Counted from the first letter of the stretch, positions 1 through 9,112 are shown. The stretch is DNA of 64,000 bases from an uncultured SAR86 cluster bacterium (GCA_943789005.1 CALSSL010000001.1:380511-444510); one strand, 5' to 3'. A program made the numbers and translations. Notes: a model not told the origin generated them from the letters alone.

Positions 1-42
1 GCTGAGTTGATTAAAGATGGGATTATTGAGGATTTTTCATGA
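1..42 (+). CDS. 3' end of an upstream gene (partial)
   Basis: Frame 1 reads 13 residues ending in ...GIIEDFS and a TGA stop. The stop overlaps the ATG of the dehalogenase (ATGA), which suggests the two are translationally coupled in one operon. Too little is left to assign a family. Confidence 0.6.
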   Translation, partial: AELIKDGIIEDFS

Positions 43-1103
43 AAGTTTTAAGAACACCTGATAAATATTTTGAAAGTATTAAAGATTATCCATTTGAGCC
101 TGTTTATACAAATATAGAAACTAAAGATGGAACTATTTAAGAATTCATCATATTGATGAGGGCCCAAAAGATGGCCCTATTTTGCTTGCTATGCATGGTC
201 AACCTGTTTGGAGCTATCTTTACACTAAAATGATTCCAATTTTAACTGAAGCAGGAATAAGGGTTATTGCTCCTGATTTAGTTGGGTATGGAAAATCAGA
301 TAAACCAGCTGCTAGAGAAGACTATTCTTATCAAAATCAAGTTGATTGGATGGGAGAATGGTTAAAGAAAAATGATTTCAAAAATTTAACTTTCTTTGGA
401 CAAGATTGGGGAGGTTTAATTGGCTTAAGGATGGTTGCAGCAGATCCAGATAGATTTATAAAAATTGCTATGGGAAATACAGGGCTTCCTTATAATCCAA
501 ACACACCTCAGGAAGTTATTGATGAAGTAAAAGCTTTTAAAACATCCATAAAAAAATTACTCTATTTTCAATGTCAAATGAAATGAAAAAAATGGATGAA
601 CGAAAGTCACCCTGCAACAAAATTTATGTATTGGCAAAAGTACACCTGGGATACAAAAAATCTTCCGATTGGTATGATTAATTCAATGCAAATGGAGCGA
701 GCTTTTAAATCAAAATTTGCAAGCTTTGTTCATTACCTATTACAAAGCATTGGGCTTGAAAAAATATCACCCTTTTATACTGATTTAATGAAAGCGTATG
801 AAGCTCCCTTTCCTGATCGCATCATATAAAATGGGTCCAAGAGCAATGCCTAGCCAGGTTCCAATGATTCCTGATCAGTCTTTAGACGCTCAAAAAAAAG
901 CTAGAGAATTTTTTAAAACATCGGATAAACCATTTTTATCTATTTTTGCTGGTGATGATCCTGTAACAAATGGAATTGAAAAAGATGTTCTTAGGATGGC
1001 TCCAAATGCAATAAGTGCCCCACAAATAGGTGGAGGACATTTTTTTCAGTGGACAAGGCCCAAACAACTATCTAAGGTATTAGTGGATTTTATTAAAGAG
1101 TAA
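39..1103 (+). pseudogene. Haloalkane dehalogenase, frameshifted
   Basis: An alpha/beta-hydrolase of the haloalkane dehalogenase family, which hydrolyses carbon-halogen bonds to alcohol plus halide. Seen once frames are joined: an N-terminus starting MKVLRTPDKYFESI, as in DhlA-type enzymes; the oxyanion/halide motif [10 protein letters not shown]; the nucleophile elbow GQDWGG with the adjacent Trp; a likely catalytic acid in FAGDDPVTNG; and the catalytic His in GGGHFFQWTRP. Reading frame breaks near 138 (one base missing in a T-run), about 550, about 598 and about 828, all returning to conserved sequence. The joined length, about 354 codons, exceeds the roughly 310 of DhlA, with the extra length in the cap region. 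Heads a same-strand cluster with GST genes. The breaks look like sequencing errors, but a recent pseudogene cannot be excluded. Confidence 0.8.
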
Positions 1104-1108
1104 TTTTT

Positions 1109-1790
1109 ATGATTCACTTATATACAGCATCTACACCCAATGGACACAAAGTATCTTGCACGCTAGAGGCGCTTGAAATGCCTTATGAAGTTCATTCGGT
1201 CAATCTTGCAGAAGATGAACAAAAAAAACCTGATTTCTTAAAAATCAGTCCTAACGGCAGAATTCCTGCAATTATAGACACAGATAATGATCTTTCTATT
1301 TTTGAATCAGGTGCAATTATGCTTTATTTGGCAGATAAGGCTGGGAAACTTATACCAGATGATGTTGTAGGAAGAGCAAAAGTTACAGAATGGTTAATGT
1401 TTCAAATGGGTGGCATTGGTCCGATGATGGGTCAAGCAAACGTTTTCTTTAGATACTTTCCTGAGAAACTTCAACCTGCTATTGATAGATATCAAAATGA
1501 ATCGAGGCGTCTTTTTGAAGTTCTTAGATACTCATTTATCAAAGAATGAATGGCTTGCAGGAGAATACTCAATAGCTGATATAGCTAATTGGTGTTGGGT
1601 TAGAACTCATAATTGGTCTGGGGTCTCGCTAGATGGATTAACTCATTTAGAAAAGTGGAAAGACAAAATGTATGAACAGCCAGGCATGATTAAAGGAACT
1701 AAAGTACCTGTAGATAGGGAAAGTATATTAAAAGATGATAAAGACAAAGAAGAATTTATAAAAAATGCACAAAAAATGGTAAAAAAATAA
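1109..1790 (+). CDS. Glutathione S-transferase, YfcG/YghU (Nu-class) like, one frameshift
   Basis: A cytosolic GST-fold protein. The N-terminal thioredoxin-like domain reads [17 protein letters not shown] and then [12 protein letters not shown], the glutathione gamma-Glu binding turn. The C-terminal helical domain includes [18 protein letters not shown], typical of YfcG-type proteins, which act as glutathione-dependent disulfide reductases. One extra base near 1530 splits it: the span is 682 nt, one more than a multiple of three, and the sequence continues as ...[16 protein letters not shown]. Starts 5 bp after the dehalogenase stop and precedes another GST by 13 bp, so it is probably co-transcribed. 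Substrate is unknown. The indel is most likely a sequence error. Confidence 0.85.
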
Positions 1791-1803
1791 TAGGAGATTA
1801 TTT

Positions 1804-2418
1804 ATGTTAAAGGTTCATTTTACTGCTGGCACCAGAGCTGGAAGAGTTGTTTGGCTTCTCGAAGAATTGGGATTGGAATATGAAGTAAATATCATGCCGT
1901 TTACCAAGGAAGGACTAAAGTCGCCTGAACATAGATCTAGACATGCACTAGGAAGAGTCCCAGTACTTGAGGATGGTGATATTTCTATATTCGAATCTGG
2001 AGCCATTATTCAATATATCCTTGAGCGTCATAAAGACGGTGGTCTTAAACCCGACTCTAATTCTGAAGAGTTCCCATATTATCTTCAATGGTTTCATTAT
2101 TGTGAAGGGATGGTTATGCCTCCAATGAATCAAGTTGTTGTTCAAACAATTTTATTGCCGCCTGATAGAAGAGATGAAAATGTTTTAAGACAAGCGCAAA
2201 ATCTGATAGCCAAATCTCTTGTGCCAGTTAACGACAATCTTGCAGATAAAGATTACTTAGTTGGGGATTTCTCAGCAGCCGATCTTATGCTTGGGCATTC
2301 ATGTTTTATGGCTAATAGACTGGGGTGTGTTTCAGATGATATGGAGCATATTAAAAACTATGTAGCTAGAATTGAAGCCAGGCCAGCGTTTCAAAAAGCT
2401 ATAACATTAGGAGAATAA
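1804..2418 (+). CDS. Glutathione S-transferase family protein
   Basis: An intact 204-residue GST. The N-terminal domain (about 1-80) has TAGTRAGRVVWLLEELGLEYEV and the FESGAIIQYILE glutathione-binding turn with the Glu-Ser pair. The helical C-terminal domain includes the N-capping box region DFSAADLMLG. A good Shine-Dalgarno (taggag) lies upstream of the ATG. It sits between the YfcG-like GST and DUF1330 with gaps of 13 and 2 bp, so it is in the same operon. GSTs in such clusters conjugate or reductively remove leaving groups such as halide from electrophiles. The substrate here is inference only. Confidence 0.9.
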   Translation: MLKVHFTAGTRAGRVVWLLEELGLEYEVNIMPFTKEGLKSPEHRSRHALGRVPVLEDGDISIFESGAIIQYILERHKDGGLKPDSNSEEFPYYLQWFHYCEGMVMPPMNQVVVQTILLPPDRRDENVLRQAQNLIAKSLVPVNDNLADKDYLVGDFSAADLMLGHSCFMANRLGCVSDDMEHIKNYVARIEARPAFQKAITLGE

Positions 2419-2420
2419 TT

Positions 2421-2825
2421 ATGGAATTTAACAACAGTGTTCATCCCACTAAAGAACAAATGGAAGGATTTCTTGAAGGTGATACTGATACTCCAATTGC
2501 TATGGTTAACCTTTTAAAGTTTAAAGAAAAAGCTGAATACGAAGATGGAAGAGATAGCGATCTCACAGGCGAAGAAGCCTATGCTATATATGGCAAGGAA
2601 GTCCTTGAACACTTAAAAAAAGTTGGCGGCGAATGGTCTTTTGGTGGCTCTATAAGTCGCTTGATGCTTGGAGAGGTGGAAGAGCTTTGGGATAAAGTTG
2701 CTATTGCAAGATATCCAAGTAGAAAGGCAATGCTCAAAATGGTAACAGATCCTGATTACTTAGAAAGTAACAAACATAGAGTAGCAGGACTAGCTGGACA
2801 GCTTAATATAGAAGTTAAAGAATAA
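2421..2825 (+). CDS. DUF1330 domain protein
   Basis: A 134-residue protein of the DUF1330 group, small ferredoxin-like/dimeric alpha-beta barrel proteins of unknown function. Recognisable features are the AMVNLLKFKEKA strand near the N-terminus, the GEEAYAIYGKEV helix and the late segment WDKVAIARYPSRKAMLKMVTD. It starts 2 bp after the preceding GST with a clear aggag ribosome-binding site. Its place inside a GST/dehalogenase cluster suggests an accessory role in the same pathway, but no catalytic role can be assigned. Confidence 0.85.
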   Translation: MEFNNSVHPTKEQMEGFLEGDTDTPIAMVNLLKFKEKAEYEDGRDSDLTGEEAYAIYGKEVLEHLKKVGGEWSFGGSISRLMLGEVEELWDKVAIARYPSRKAMLKMVTDPDYLESNKHRVAGLAGQLNIEVKE

Positions 2826-2830
2826 TAATT

Positions 2831-3930
2831 TTGAAGCAATTACAAACATTTAAAAATGATCTTTCAAAAACAAGGATTATTCAGACACAAAGCTTAGAAA
2901 TTGAAGAAGGAGAAATCTCGGTATCAATAGAAAGTTTTGCGTTTACATCAAACAATGTTACTTATGGTGTAGCTGGCGACACTATAGGTTATTGGCAATT
3001 CTTTAAAGCAACGGAAGATAAAAATGATGATTGGGGCTGCATACCAGTATGGGGATTTGCCAAGGTTATCAAATCAAATGTAGAGGAAGTGGTTGTTGGA
3101 GAGAGGTTATTTGGATATTTCCCACCAGGCGATATTCTAAATTTAAATCCGGTTAAAGTTACTAATCAAGGATTTGCTGACGGCAAGGAACATCGTAAAG
3201 ATCTCCCGGCCGTATATAACAATTATTTAAGATTGTCTGGGGATATAAATTACGATAACTCTATAGATGACATTAGATCATTATTATTTCCCTTACATAT
3301 AACATCTTTTTGTATATGCGATGCATTGAAGATGAGGCCTATTTGAGGCAGAACAAATTATTATAGTTAGCGCATCTAGTAAAACTGCAATTGGTCTTGC
3401 TCAAGGGCTTCAAGAAGATTCTAATGCCCCATCAGTAATTGGTCTTACTTCTCAAAAGAATATAGATTTTGTTGAATAACTTAGATTGTTATGATGAGGT
3501 GATTACATATGATCACCTATCAAATGTAAATTTTAATCTTAAATCTGTAATGGTTGATATGGCAGGAAGTCGTGAGATTCTAGGAACTCTTCATGGCTCG
3601 CTTGGACATAAATGCTCAAATGTCTTACAGTTGGAATGACTCATTGGGATAATGAAGTTACTGCAGAAGATGCACTTGGTCAGGCCATGCTTAGAGAAAG
3701 AACAGAATTCTTTTTTGCTCCAGCTCATATTCAAAAACGAGTTAAAGATTGGGGCTATGAAGGCTATAACCAAAAGACAAATGAATTTATGAAAGCAAGA
3801 TCTAATCAAAGTAAAGACTGGATGCAGTGTTATTGAAATTGATTGGTATTGAAAATTTTATAGAAACCTATAATCAAATTTGTAGTTGGTAGATATAAAT
3901 CCCAATGAAGGAATAATTGTAAAAATATAG
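2831..3930 (+). pseudogene. DUF2855 family protein, multiply frameshifted
   Basis: Joined fragments give a DUF2855 protein (about 360 residues, quinone-oxidoreductase-like fold, unknown activity). It starts at TTG 2831. The N-terminal part carries SIESFAFTSNNVTYGVAGD and VWGFAKV. A middle segment SASSKTAIGLAQGL resembles the nucleotide-binding region, and the C-terminal part has VGMTHWDNE and a final IPNEGIIVKI-like tail ending at the TAG of 3928-3930. Frame breaks are seen near 3340, 3477, 3630, 3833, 3850 and 3893. All pieces match one family in the correct order, so this is one gene damaged by indels rather than several genes. Confidence 0.7.
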
Positions 3931-3939
3931 GTATAGATG

Positions 3940-4979
3940 ATGTCTAAAAGATAATTAAGATTTTTGGTGCAACAGCCTCACCTTATACTCAAAAAATGAT
4001 ATCCATCTTGAGATATCGTCATATTGCTTATGAAGTTTTTATGGGTGATGTTCCAGGAAGATTAAGCAAACTAGAAGGTATAGAGCCTCCAAAGCCTATT
4101 TTACTGCCTACTCTTCTTTTAAAAGATGATAGTGGTGAATTAAAAGCAACTACCGATCACTACACCTATTATTAAAAGATTTGAAAATGAGTATCCTGAT
4201 AGAAAATTGTTACCAGAAGACCCCGCTCTATCTTTTATAAACTATTTATTAGAAGATTTTGGTGATGAATGGGTTACAAAATATATGTTTCATTACAGGT
4301 GGTATTTTGACGAGGATGCTGATAATGCATCAACCGTCCTTCCTTTAAGTGATCTTGCTGTAAATATGGCTGCTGACACATTAAAAGAAGTAAAAAAATA
4401 TATCTATGATAGACAGCATGGAAGGTTATGGGTTGTAGGGTCAAATGATACAACTGCAGCTTTGATAGATAGCAGTTATAAAAGATTTGTAAATTAATGG
4501 ATAATCATTTATCTGTCAGCAAGTTTTTATTTGGAGAAAAACCTTCCTCTGCTGACTTTGCTATATATGGACAATTAACACAGCTCATCAATTTCGATCC
4601 TACATCAAGAAAAATTACATATGATAGATCGTTAAGGCTTGTTTCTTGGCTTGATATCATGACTGACCTTTCGGGTCATGATGTTGATAATAGTAATTGG
4701 ACTTCCCTTGAAGACAGCCCTGACTCCCTTAAAGAAATTATGAAGGAGTTTGGCAAAATGTATGTTCCAGCATTGCTTGCTAATGCAAGAGCAATTATCG
4801 AAGGTGAAGAAACATGGGAGACTGAAATCGATGGATCTCTATGGAAACAAAAAACATTCCCTTATCAAGCTAAATGTTTAAATTGGATTAAAGAAGAATT
4901 TGATAAATTAAATGCAGATGACAAATCAAGAGTTAGGGCTTTTCTTGATGGAACAGGTTGTGAACAAATATTAGGATAA
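3940..4979 (+). pseudogene. Long glutathione S-transferase family protein, frameshifted
   Basis: A GST-fold protein of about 345 codons. The N-terminal thioredoxin-like domain begins IKIFGATASPYTQKMISILRYRHIAYEV (SPYTQKM is the equivalent of the active-site SPYSRKV motif), and ends at TTDSTPIIKRFENEYPDR. A long helical C-terminal domain includes EKPSSADFAIYGQLTQL. Breaks near 3952, 4160 and 4490 return to the same family each time, so the gene is probably intact in the organism. It is longer than classical GSTs (about 200-220) because of an extended C-terminal part. It ends 4 bp before the SDR gene, in the same operon. Confidence 0.75.
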
Positions 4980-4983
4980 AGAT

Positions 4984-5796
4984 ATGAAAATTAAAGATAA
5001 AAGAGTTGTGGTCACAGGTGCTGCCAGTGGAATTGGATTGGCATTATGTGAAGAATTTCATGCAAGTGGAGCTCAGTCTATTGTATGCGTAGATATGAAT
5101 GAAAGTGGTGCTAAGGAAATTGCAGAAAAAGTTAACGGACTTGCTGTGACCGCTGATGTGTCTAATGAACAAGATATTATTAATGTAATTGAAAAAGCAA
5201 ACGAATATTCAGGGGGGATTGATATATTTTGTTCTAATGCTGGAATCGGTGGTACTCCTATGCTTTTAGAAACTACATCTGAAGAATGGAATAATACTTG
5301 GGGCGTCAATGTAATGTCTCATGTTCATGCGGCAAGGCATGTCTTGCCCCAAATGCTTGAAAGAGGTGAGGGTTATTTAATGAATACAGCATCAGCTGCA
5401 GGACTGTTATCCCAAATAGGCGCCGCCCAATATGCTGTTACTAAATCGGCGGCGGTAAGTTTTGCCGAATGGGTAAAAATTACTTATGGTCAAAAAGGAA
5501 TTGGCGTTTCATGTCTTTGCCCACAAGCCGTAAGAACTGCTATGACTGCTCAAGGTGCTGGAGTCGCTGGAGTGGATGGAATGCTTGAGCCCGATGTCGT
5601 TGCAAAAGATGTTTTAGACGCAATTGAAAATGAAAGCTTCTTAGTGCTACCTCACAAAGAAGTTGGTGAATATGTTCAAAGAAAAGGCAACGATAGAGAT
5701 AGATGGATATCTGGAATGCAAAGATTGCAAAAACAATTTGAAGAATTTTATCAAAGTTTGGCTGATCAAAATAAAGGAGAGAATAATGAAAACTAA
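4984..5796 (+). CDS. Short-chain dehydrogenase/reductase (SDR)
   Basis: An intact 270-residue classical SDR that oxidises or reduces a hydroxyl/carbonyl group with NAD(P). Seen: cofactor motif TGAASGIG (residues 11-18), NAG (85-87), catalytic Ser137, Tyr150 and Lys154 (S-13-YxxxK spacing). An acidic residue at the end of the second strand (VDMNE) favours NAD(H). It overlaps the start of the next gene by 11 bp, so translation is probably coupled. In this cluster it could oxidise the alcohol released by the dehalogenase; that is inference from context. Confidence 0.9.
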   Translation: MKIKDKRVVVTGAASGIGLALCEEFHASGAQSIVCVDMNESGAKEIAEKVNGLAVTADVSNEQDIINVIEKANEYSGGIDIFCSNAGIGGTPMLLETTSEEWNNTWGVNVMSHVHAARHVLPQMLERGEGYLMNTASAAGLLSQIGAAQYAVTKSAAVSFAEWVKITYGQKGIGVSCLCPQAVRTAMTAQGAGVAGVDGMLEPDVVAKDVLDAIENESFLVLPHKEVGEYVQRKGNDRDRWISGMQRLQKQFEEFYQSLADQNKGENNEN

Positions 5797-6754
5797 AATA
5801 ACAGAACTATTTGGAATTGAGCACCCTATTATTCAAGGTGGTATGCATCATGTAGGATTTGCTGAGCTTGCTGCAGCTGTCTCTAATGCTGGTGGACTTG
5901 GAACTATTACAGGCTTAACTCAGGGTACTCCTGAAAAATTAGCTAATGAAATAGCTCGATGCAAAGAAATGACTGACAAACCTTTTGCAGTAAATTTAAC
6001 TTTTCTACCCTCTTTAACTCCGCCAGATTATCCAGGTCTTATAAAAGAAATTATTGATGCTGGAGTACCTGTTGTTGAAACTGCTGGAAGAAATCCTGCA
6101 GAATATCTTCCAGCCCTTAAAGAAGCAGGAATAAAAATAATTCATAAATGCACTTCAGTCAGACACTCTTTAAAAGCACAAGATATTGGTTGTGATGCTG
6201 TTTCAGTAGATGGTTTTGAATGCGGAGGTCATCCGGGTGAAGACGATATTCCTAACTTTATTCTTCTGCCTAGAGCTGCGGATGAATTAGAAATACCTTT
6301 TGTTGCCTCAGGTGGTATGGCGGATGGAAGAAGTTTAGTTGGAGCTATGGCGCTTGGAGCCGAGGGCATGAATATGGGCACTAGATTTATTGCCACACAA
6401 GACGCTCCCGTTCATCAAAATGTTAAAGAGGCTATCGTCAATGCATCTGAATTAGATACTAGACTTGTTATGAGATCATTAAGAAATACTGAAAGAGTTC
6501 TCAATAACGAGGCTGTTGAGCGCTTAATGGAAAAAGAAAAAGCACTGGGTGCTGATCTAAAGTTCGAAGATATTATTGATGAAGTAGCCGGCGTCTATCC
6601 AAAGATTATGCATGAGGGTACTATGGAAGCAGGAGCTTGGTCGTGCGGAATGGTTGCTGGATTAGTCAATGATATTCCAACAGTCCAGGACTTAATTGAT
6701 GGAATTATGTCCCAGGCTGATGAAATTATTAATTCAAGACTTAAGAATTTTTAA
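5786..6754 (+). CDS. Nitronate monooxygenase (2-nitropropane dioxygenase family)
   Basis: A 322-residue FMN-dependent TIM-barrel enzyme that oxidises alkyl nitronates to carbonyl compounds and nitrite. Start chosen at ATG 5786, just after the aaaggagag ribosome-binding site; the frame is open further upstream but only as a shadow of the SDR. Seen: IEHPIIQGGMHHVG at the N-terminus, the NAGGLGTI turn, the VDGFECGGHPGEDD loop carrying the family His, and the FMN phosphate site ASGGMADGRSLVGAMALGAEGMNMGTRF. Last gene of the same-strand cluster; it converges on formate dehydrogenase with a 4-bp gap. The substrate is not shown by sequence. Confidence 0.9.
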   Translation: MKTKITELFGIEHPIIQGGMHHVGFAELAAAVSNAGGLGTITGLTQGTPEKLANEIARCKEMTDKPFAVNLTFLPSLTPPDYPGLIKEIIDAGVPVVETAGRNPAEYLPALKEAGIKIIHKCTSVRHSLKAQDIGCDAVSVDGFECGGHPGEDDIPNFILLPRAADELEIPFVASGGMADGRSLVGAMALGAEGMNMGTRFIATQDAPVHQNVKEAIVNASELDTRLVMRSLRNTERVLNNEAVERLMEKEKALGADLKFEDIIDEVAGVYPKIMHEGTMEAGAWSCGMVAGLVNDIPTVQDLIDGIMSQADEIINSRLKNF

Positions 6755-6758
6755 AGTT

Positions 6759-7955
6759 TTACTTTTTGTATTCTGCAGCCTCTTCTGAACCATCGGTGGC
6801 GGTACCCTTTGTATATGAATGAGCTCCCATTCCTGCAAGATCGCCATTTTGAACAATTAAATATGGTTCTCTTATGGGCTCGCCTGCAAAGAAGCATTCT
6901 AGAATCTCTCTAACGCCTGCAGCATATCTTGCTTGAGCAGATAAAGAAGTTCCTGATGTGTGAGGAGTCATTCCATGATTGGGCATTGTTCTCCAAACAT
7001 GATCATTTGGTGCCGGTTGAGGAAACCAAACATCTCCAGCGTATCCACTTAATTGACCAGATTCTAAAGCTCTAGCTATAGCATCTTTATCACAGATTTT
7101 TCCTCTTGCAGTATTAACAATATATGCACCACGCTTCATCTTGTTGATCATGTCATCATTAAATAAATGTTCTGTCTTTGGATGTAATGGGCAACTAATA
7201 TTTACGACATCACAAACAGCAACCAATGACTCTACAGAATCATGATAAGTAAGATTTAACTCTGCTTCGACTTCATCAGAAAGTTTATGAATGTCAAAGT
7301 AATGAAGATGAACATCAAAAGGTTTCATCTTTCTTAACATATCAATACCAATTCTTCCCGCAGCTACAGTTCCAACATGCATGCCCTCAACGTCGTAAGA
7401 TCTTTGAACTGCATCAGCTATATTCCAACCACCTTCGTTCACAATCCTATGTTGGTTATGGTAATCCCTAACCATTGAAAGAATCATCATCACAATGTGT
7501 TCAGCAACTGATCTTGAGTTACAGTAGGTAACTTCAACCACATCTATGTTGTGATCCATAGCACCTTGAAGATCAACATGGTCTGATCCAATTCCAGCTG
7601 TAATTGCCATTTTTAAATTAGGTGCAGTCTCCATTTTTTCTTTAGTTAGATAGTAAGGAAAGAATGGTTGTGAAATAACAATATCTGCGTCAACTAATTC
7701 CCTGTCTGCCTCACATCCCTCGCCATCTTTATCGGATGTAACAACCAAGGTGTGTCCAGCATCTTCTAAAAATTTTCTAAGGCCAAGCTCGCCGGAAACA
7801 CAACCCAATAACTCTCCGGGAGTAAAATCAATTGCCTTAGGTGAGGGCAATGTCATGCCATCTGGATATTTTTCAATTTTTGGTAAGTCGTCTCTTGCAT
7901 ACTTTTCTGGCATGCCTGTTTTTGGATCATCGTATAAAACGCATAGTATCTTCAT
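6759..7955 (-). CDS. fdh: NAD-dependent formate dehydrogenase
   Basis: A 398-residue D-2-hydroxyacid-dehydrogenase-fold enzyme that oxidises formate to CO2 with NAD, with no metal or selenium. It aligns in register with the well-known Pseudomonas sp. 101 enzyme: Asn146 (in CNS), Arg284 (in NTARGK), Asp308, Gln313 (FPQPAP) and His332 (PHTSGT) fall at the same residue numbers. The NAD-binding loop is VGTVAAGRIG (194-203), and the C-terminal tail AHSYTKGTATDGSEEAAEYKK is also of that type. A strong gggggag ribosome-binding site precedes the ATG. Its presence implies formate is an energy or NADH source, perhaps from C1 or haloalkane breakdown. Confidence 0.95.
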   Translation of the reverse strand: MKILCVLYDDPKTGMPEKYARDDLPKIEKYPDGMTLPSPKAIDFTPGELLGCVSGELGLRKFLEDAGHTLVVTSDKDGEGCEADRELVDADIVISQPFFPYYLTKEKMETAPNLKMAITAGIGSDHVDLQGAMDHNIDVVEVTYCNSRSVAEHIVMMILSMVRDYHNQHRIVNEGGWNIADAVQRSYDVEGMHVGTVAAGRIGIDMLRKMKPFDVHLHYFDIHKLSDEVEAELNLTYHDSVESLVAVCDVVNISCPLHPKTEHLFNDDMINKMKRGAYIVNTARGKICDKDAIARALESGQLSGYAGDVWFPQPAPNDHVWRTMPNHGMTPHTSGTSLSAQARYAAGVREILECFFAGEPIREPYLIVQNGDLAGMGAHSYTKGTATDGSEEAAEYKK

Positions 7956-8033
7956 AATCTCCCCCGTTATGTAAATAAATCATCTTTTACTAGAACAGAA
8001 TTTATTTAAAAAAACAAGAAAAATAATATAAAG

Positions 8034-8930
8034 TTAGCGTTTTATAAGAGGGTTGTATTTAACACTTTCGGGTATATCTTCAGCTCCTGGAACCTCTCTC
8101 GCAATTAGAAATGGTTTTAGTGCTTCAATAGCCTTAGGCTCATCATAATGACCAATTCCTGGATGAAGGTGATGAACAAAATGAAGTTGCATTGAATGGT
8201 TTAGGTACCTAGGCATCCAATGACTCCAGAACTTAGTATCTTTATACCTTCCAATATCTGCTTGGTAATGCGGGTACCAGCTAAAAAAAGTTGAAAGATA
8301 AATTATTCCAAACTTACTTGGCAACCACCATAACAATAGTGTTTCTAGAGGAAACATTACAACAAGAGTCAAAAGAATGACTCTATACATCATCCCTATA
8401 ATCACTCCTTTATTAAAAGATTTCATAAATGCATTGTCATTTTTAAAAATTTCAGCAATTGATTCATATTTCTTTATGCCTACCTGAGTGGCAGTGATAA
8501 CTTCCCATAATGACTTTGCAGATGCAGTATCATAATCTGGGTCTTTCTCAGGATTATTAGTGTAAGCGTGATGCTTCATATGGGTACATCTCATTAAATC
8601 ATGAGGAAACATTATTGTGATTAAGGTGAAGTGGCTTACAAAAGAGTCAATCCAACGCCTCTTTGGATTTCCTCTAGAATAATTACCGTGCTGAGCTTCG
8701 TGTGAAGGCAAGTATGCAAAGCAAGCACAAATAGTTGCAATTAATGATCCAAAAAATAAAGAAATATATCCATTAATAACTAACGGCCATAAAGATAGCC
8801 AAACAGTAGCTTGACCAACTCCAATCAAAATCATTTCCCATTGAAAGCGCTTTGAAAAGCTTCTAGCTATTTCTTTTTCTTTTTCAAAGGAAAATTCTTC
8901 TGGTATGTTTTTTATATCTTCCATAGCCAA
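8034..8930 (-). CDS. Membrane fatty-acid desaturase / hydroxylase family protein
   Basis: A 298-residue integral membrane di-iron enzyme. Three His clusters are visible: SHEAQHGNY, MKHHAYTNNPEKDPD and HFVHHLHPGIGHY. Hydrophobic segments lie before the first cluster and between the second and third. The family inserts double bonds or hydroxyls into lipid or carotenoid substrates using O2. The second-box context (HHAYTNNPEKDPD) also recalls carotenoid hydroxylases, so the substrate is open. The start may be the second Met at 8924. Its 5' end overlaps the small membrane ORF by 19 bp. Confidence 0.85.
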   Translation of the reverse strand: MAMEDIKNIPEEFSFEKEKEIARSFSKRFQWEMILIGVGQATVWLSLWPLVINGYISLFFGSLIATICACFAYLPSHEAQHGNYSRGNPKRRWIDSFVSHFTLITIMFPHDLMRCTHMKHHAYTNNPEKDPDYDTASAKSLWEVITATQVGIKKYESIAEIFKNDNAFMKSFNKGVIIGMMYRVILLTLVVMFPLETLLLWWLPSKFGIIYLSTFFSWYPHYQADIGRYKDTKFWSHWMPRYLNHSMQLHFVHHLHPGIGHYDEPKAIEALKPFLIAREVPGAEDIPESVKYNPLIKR

Positions 8931-9112
8931 GTTCCTCTAATTTTTGCGACAACCCCCAGTAAAAAACCAAACAAATAACAAAATATTGAATTGTTATTTA
9001 CTAAATAAAGCTCTGCTATAGCATTAATGACGCTTCCCCAAAAAATAAGGCCGAACCAAACCATATTCCAATTAGAAATATGATTTGTAAGAATTTCGTT
9101 AAATTTATCCAT
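8912..9112 (-). CDS. Small membrane protein, unknown function
   Basis: A 66-residue ORF with two hydrophobic stretches (about 19-36 and 43-58) ending in KIRGTWLWKI. It overlaps the desaturase start by 19 bp in another frame, the usual layout for translationally coupled genes. A perfect TATAAT -10 hexamer lies at 9145-9150 on the minus strand, about 32 bp upstream, without a convincing -35. Possibly an accessory subunit of the desaturase; no family recognised. Confidence 0.55.
   Translation of the reverse strand: MDKFNEILTNHISNWNMVWFGLIFWGSVINAIAELYLVNNNSIFCYLFGFLLGVVAKIRGTWLWKI

Noticed and set aside
5663-5785. Longer nitronate monooxygenase starting about 41 codons upstream
   Set aside because: The extra residues are a shadow of the SDR gene; the ATG at 5786 has a proper ribosome-binding site and the family N-terminus.
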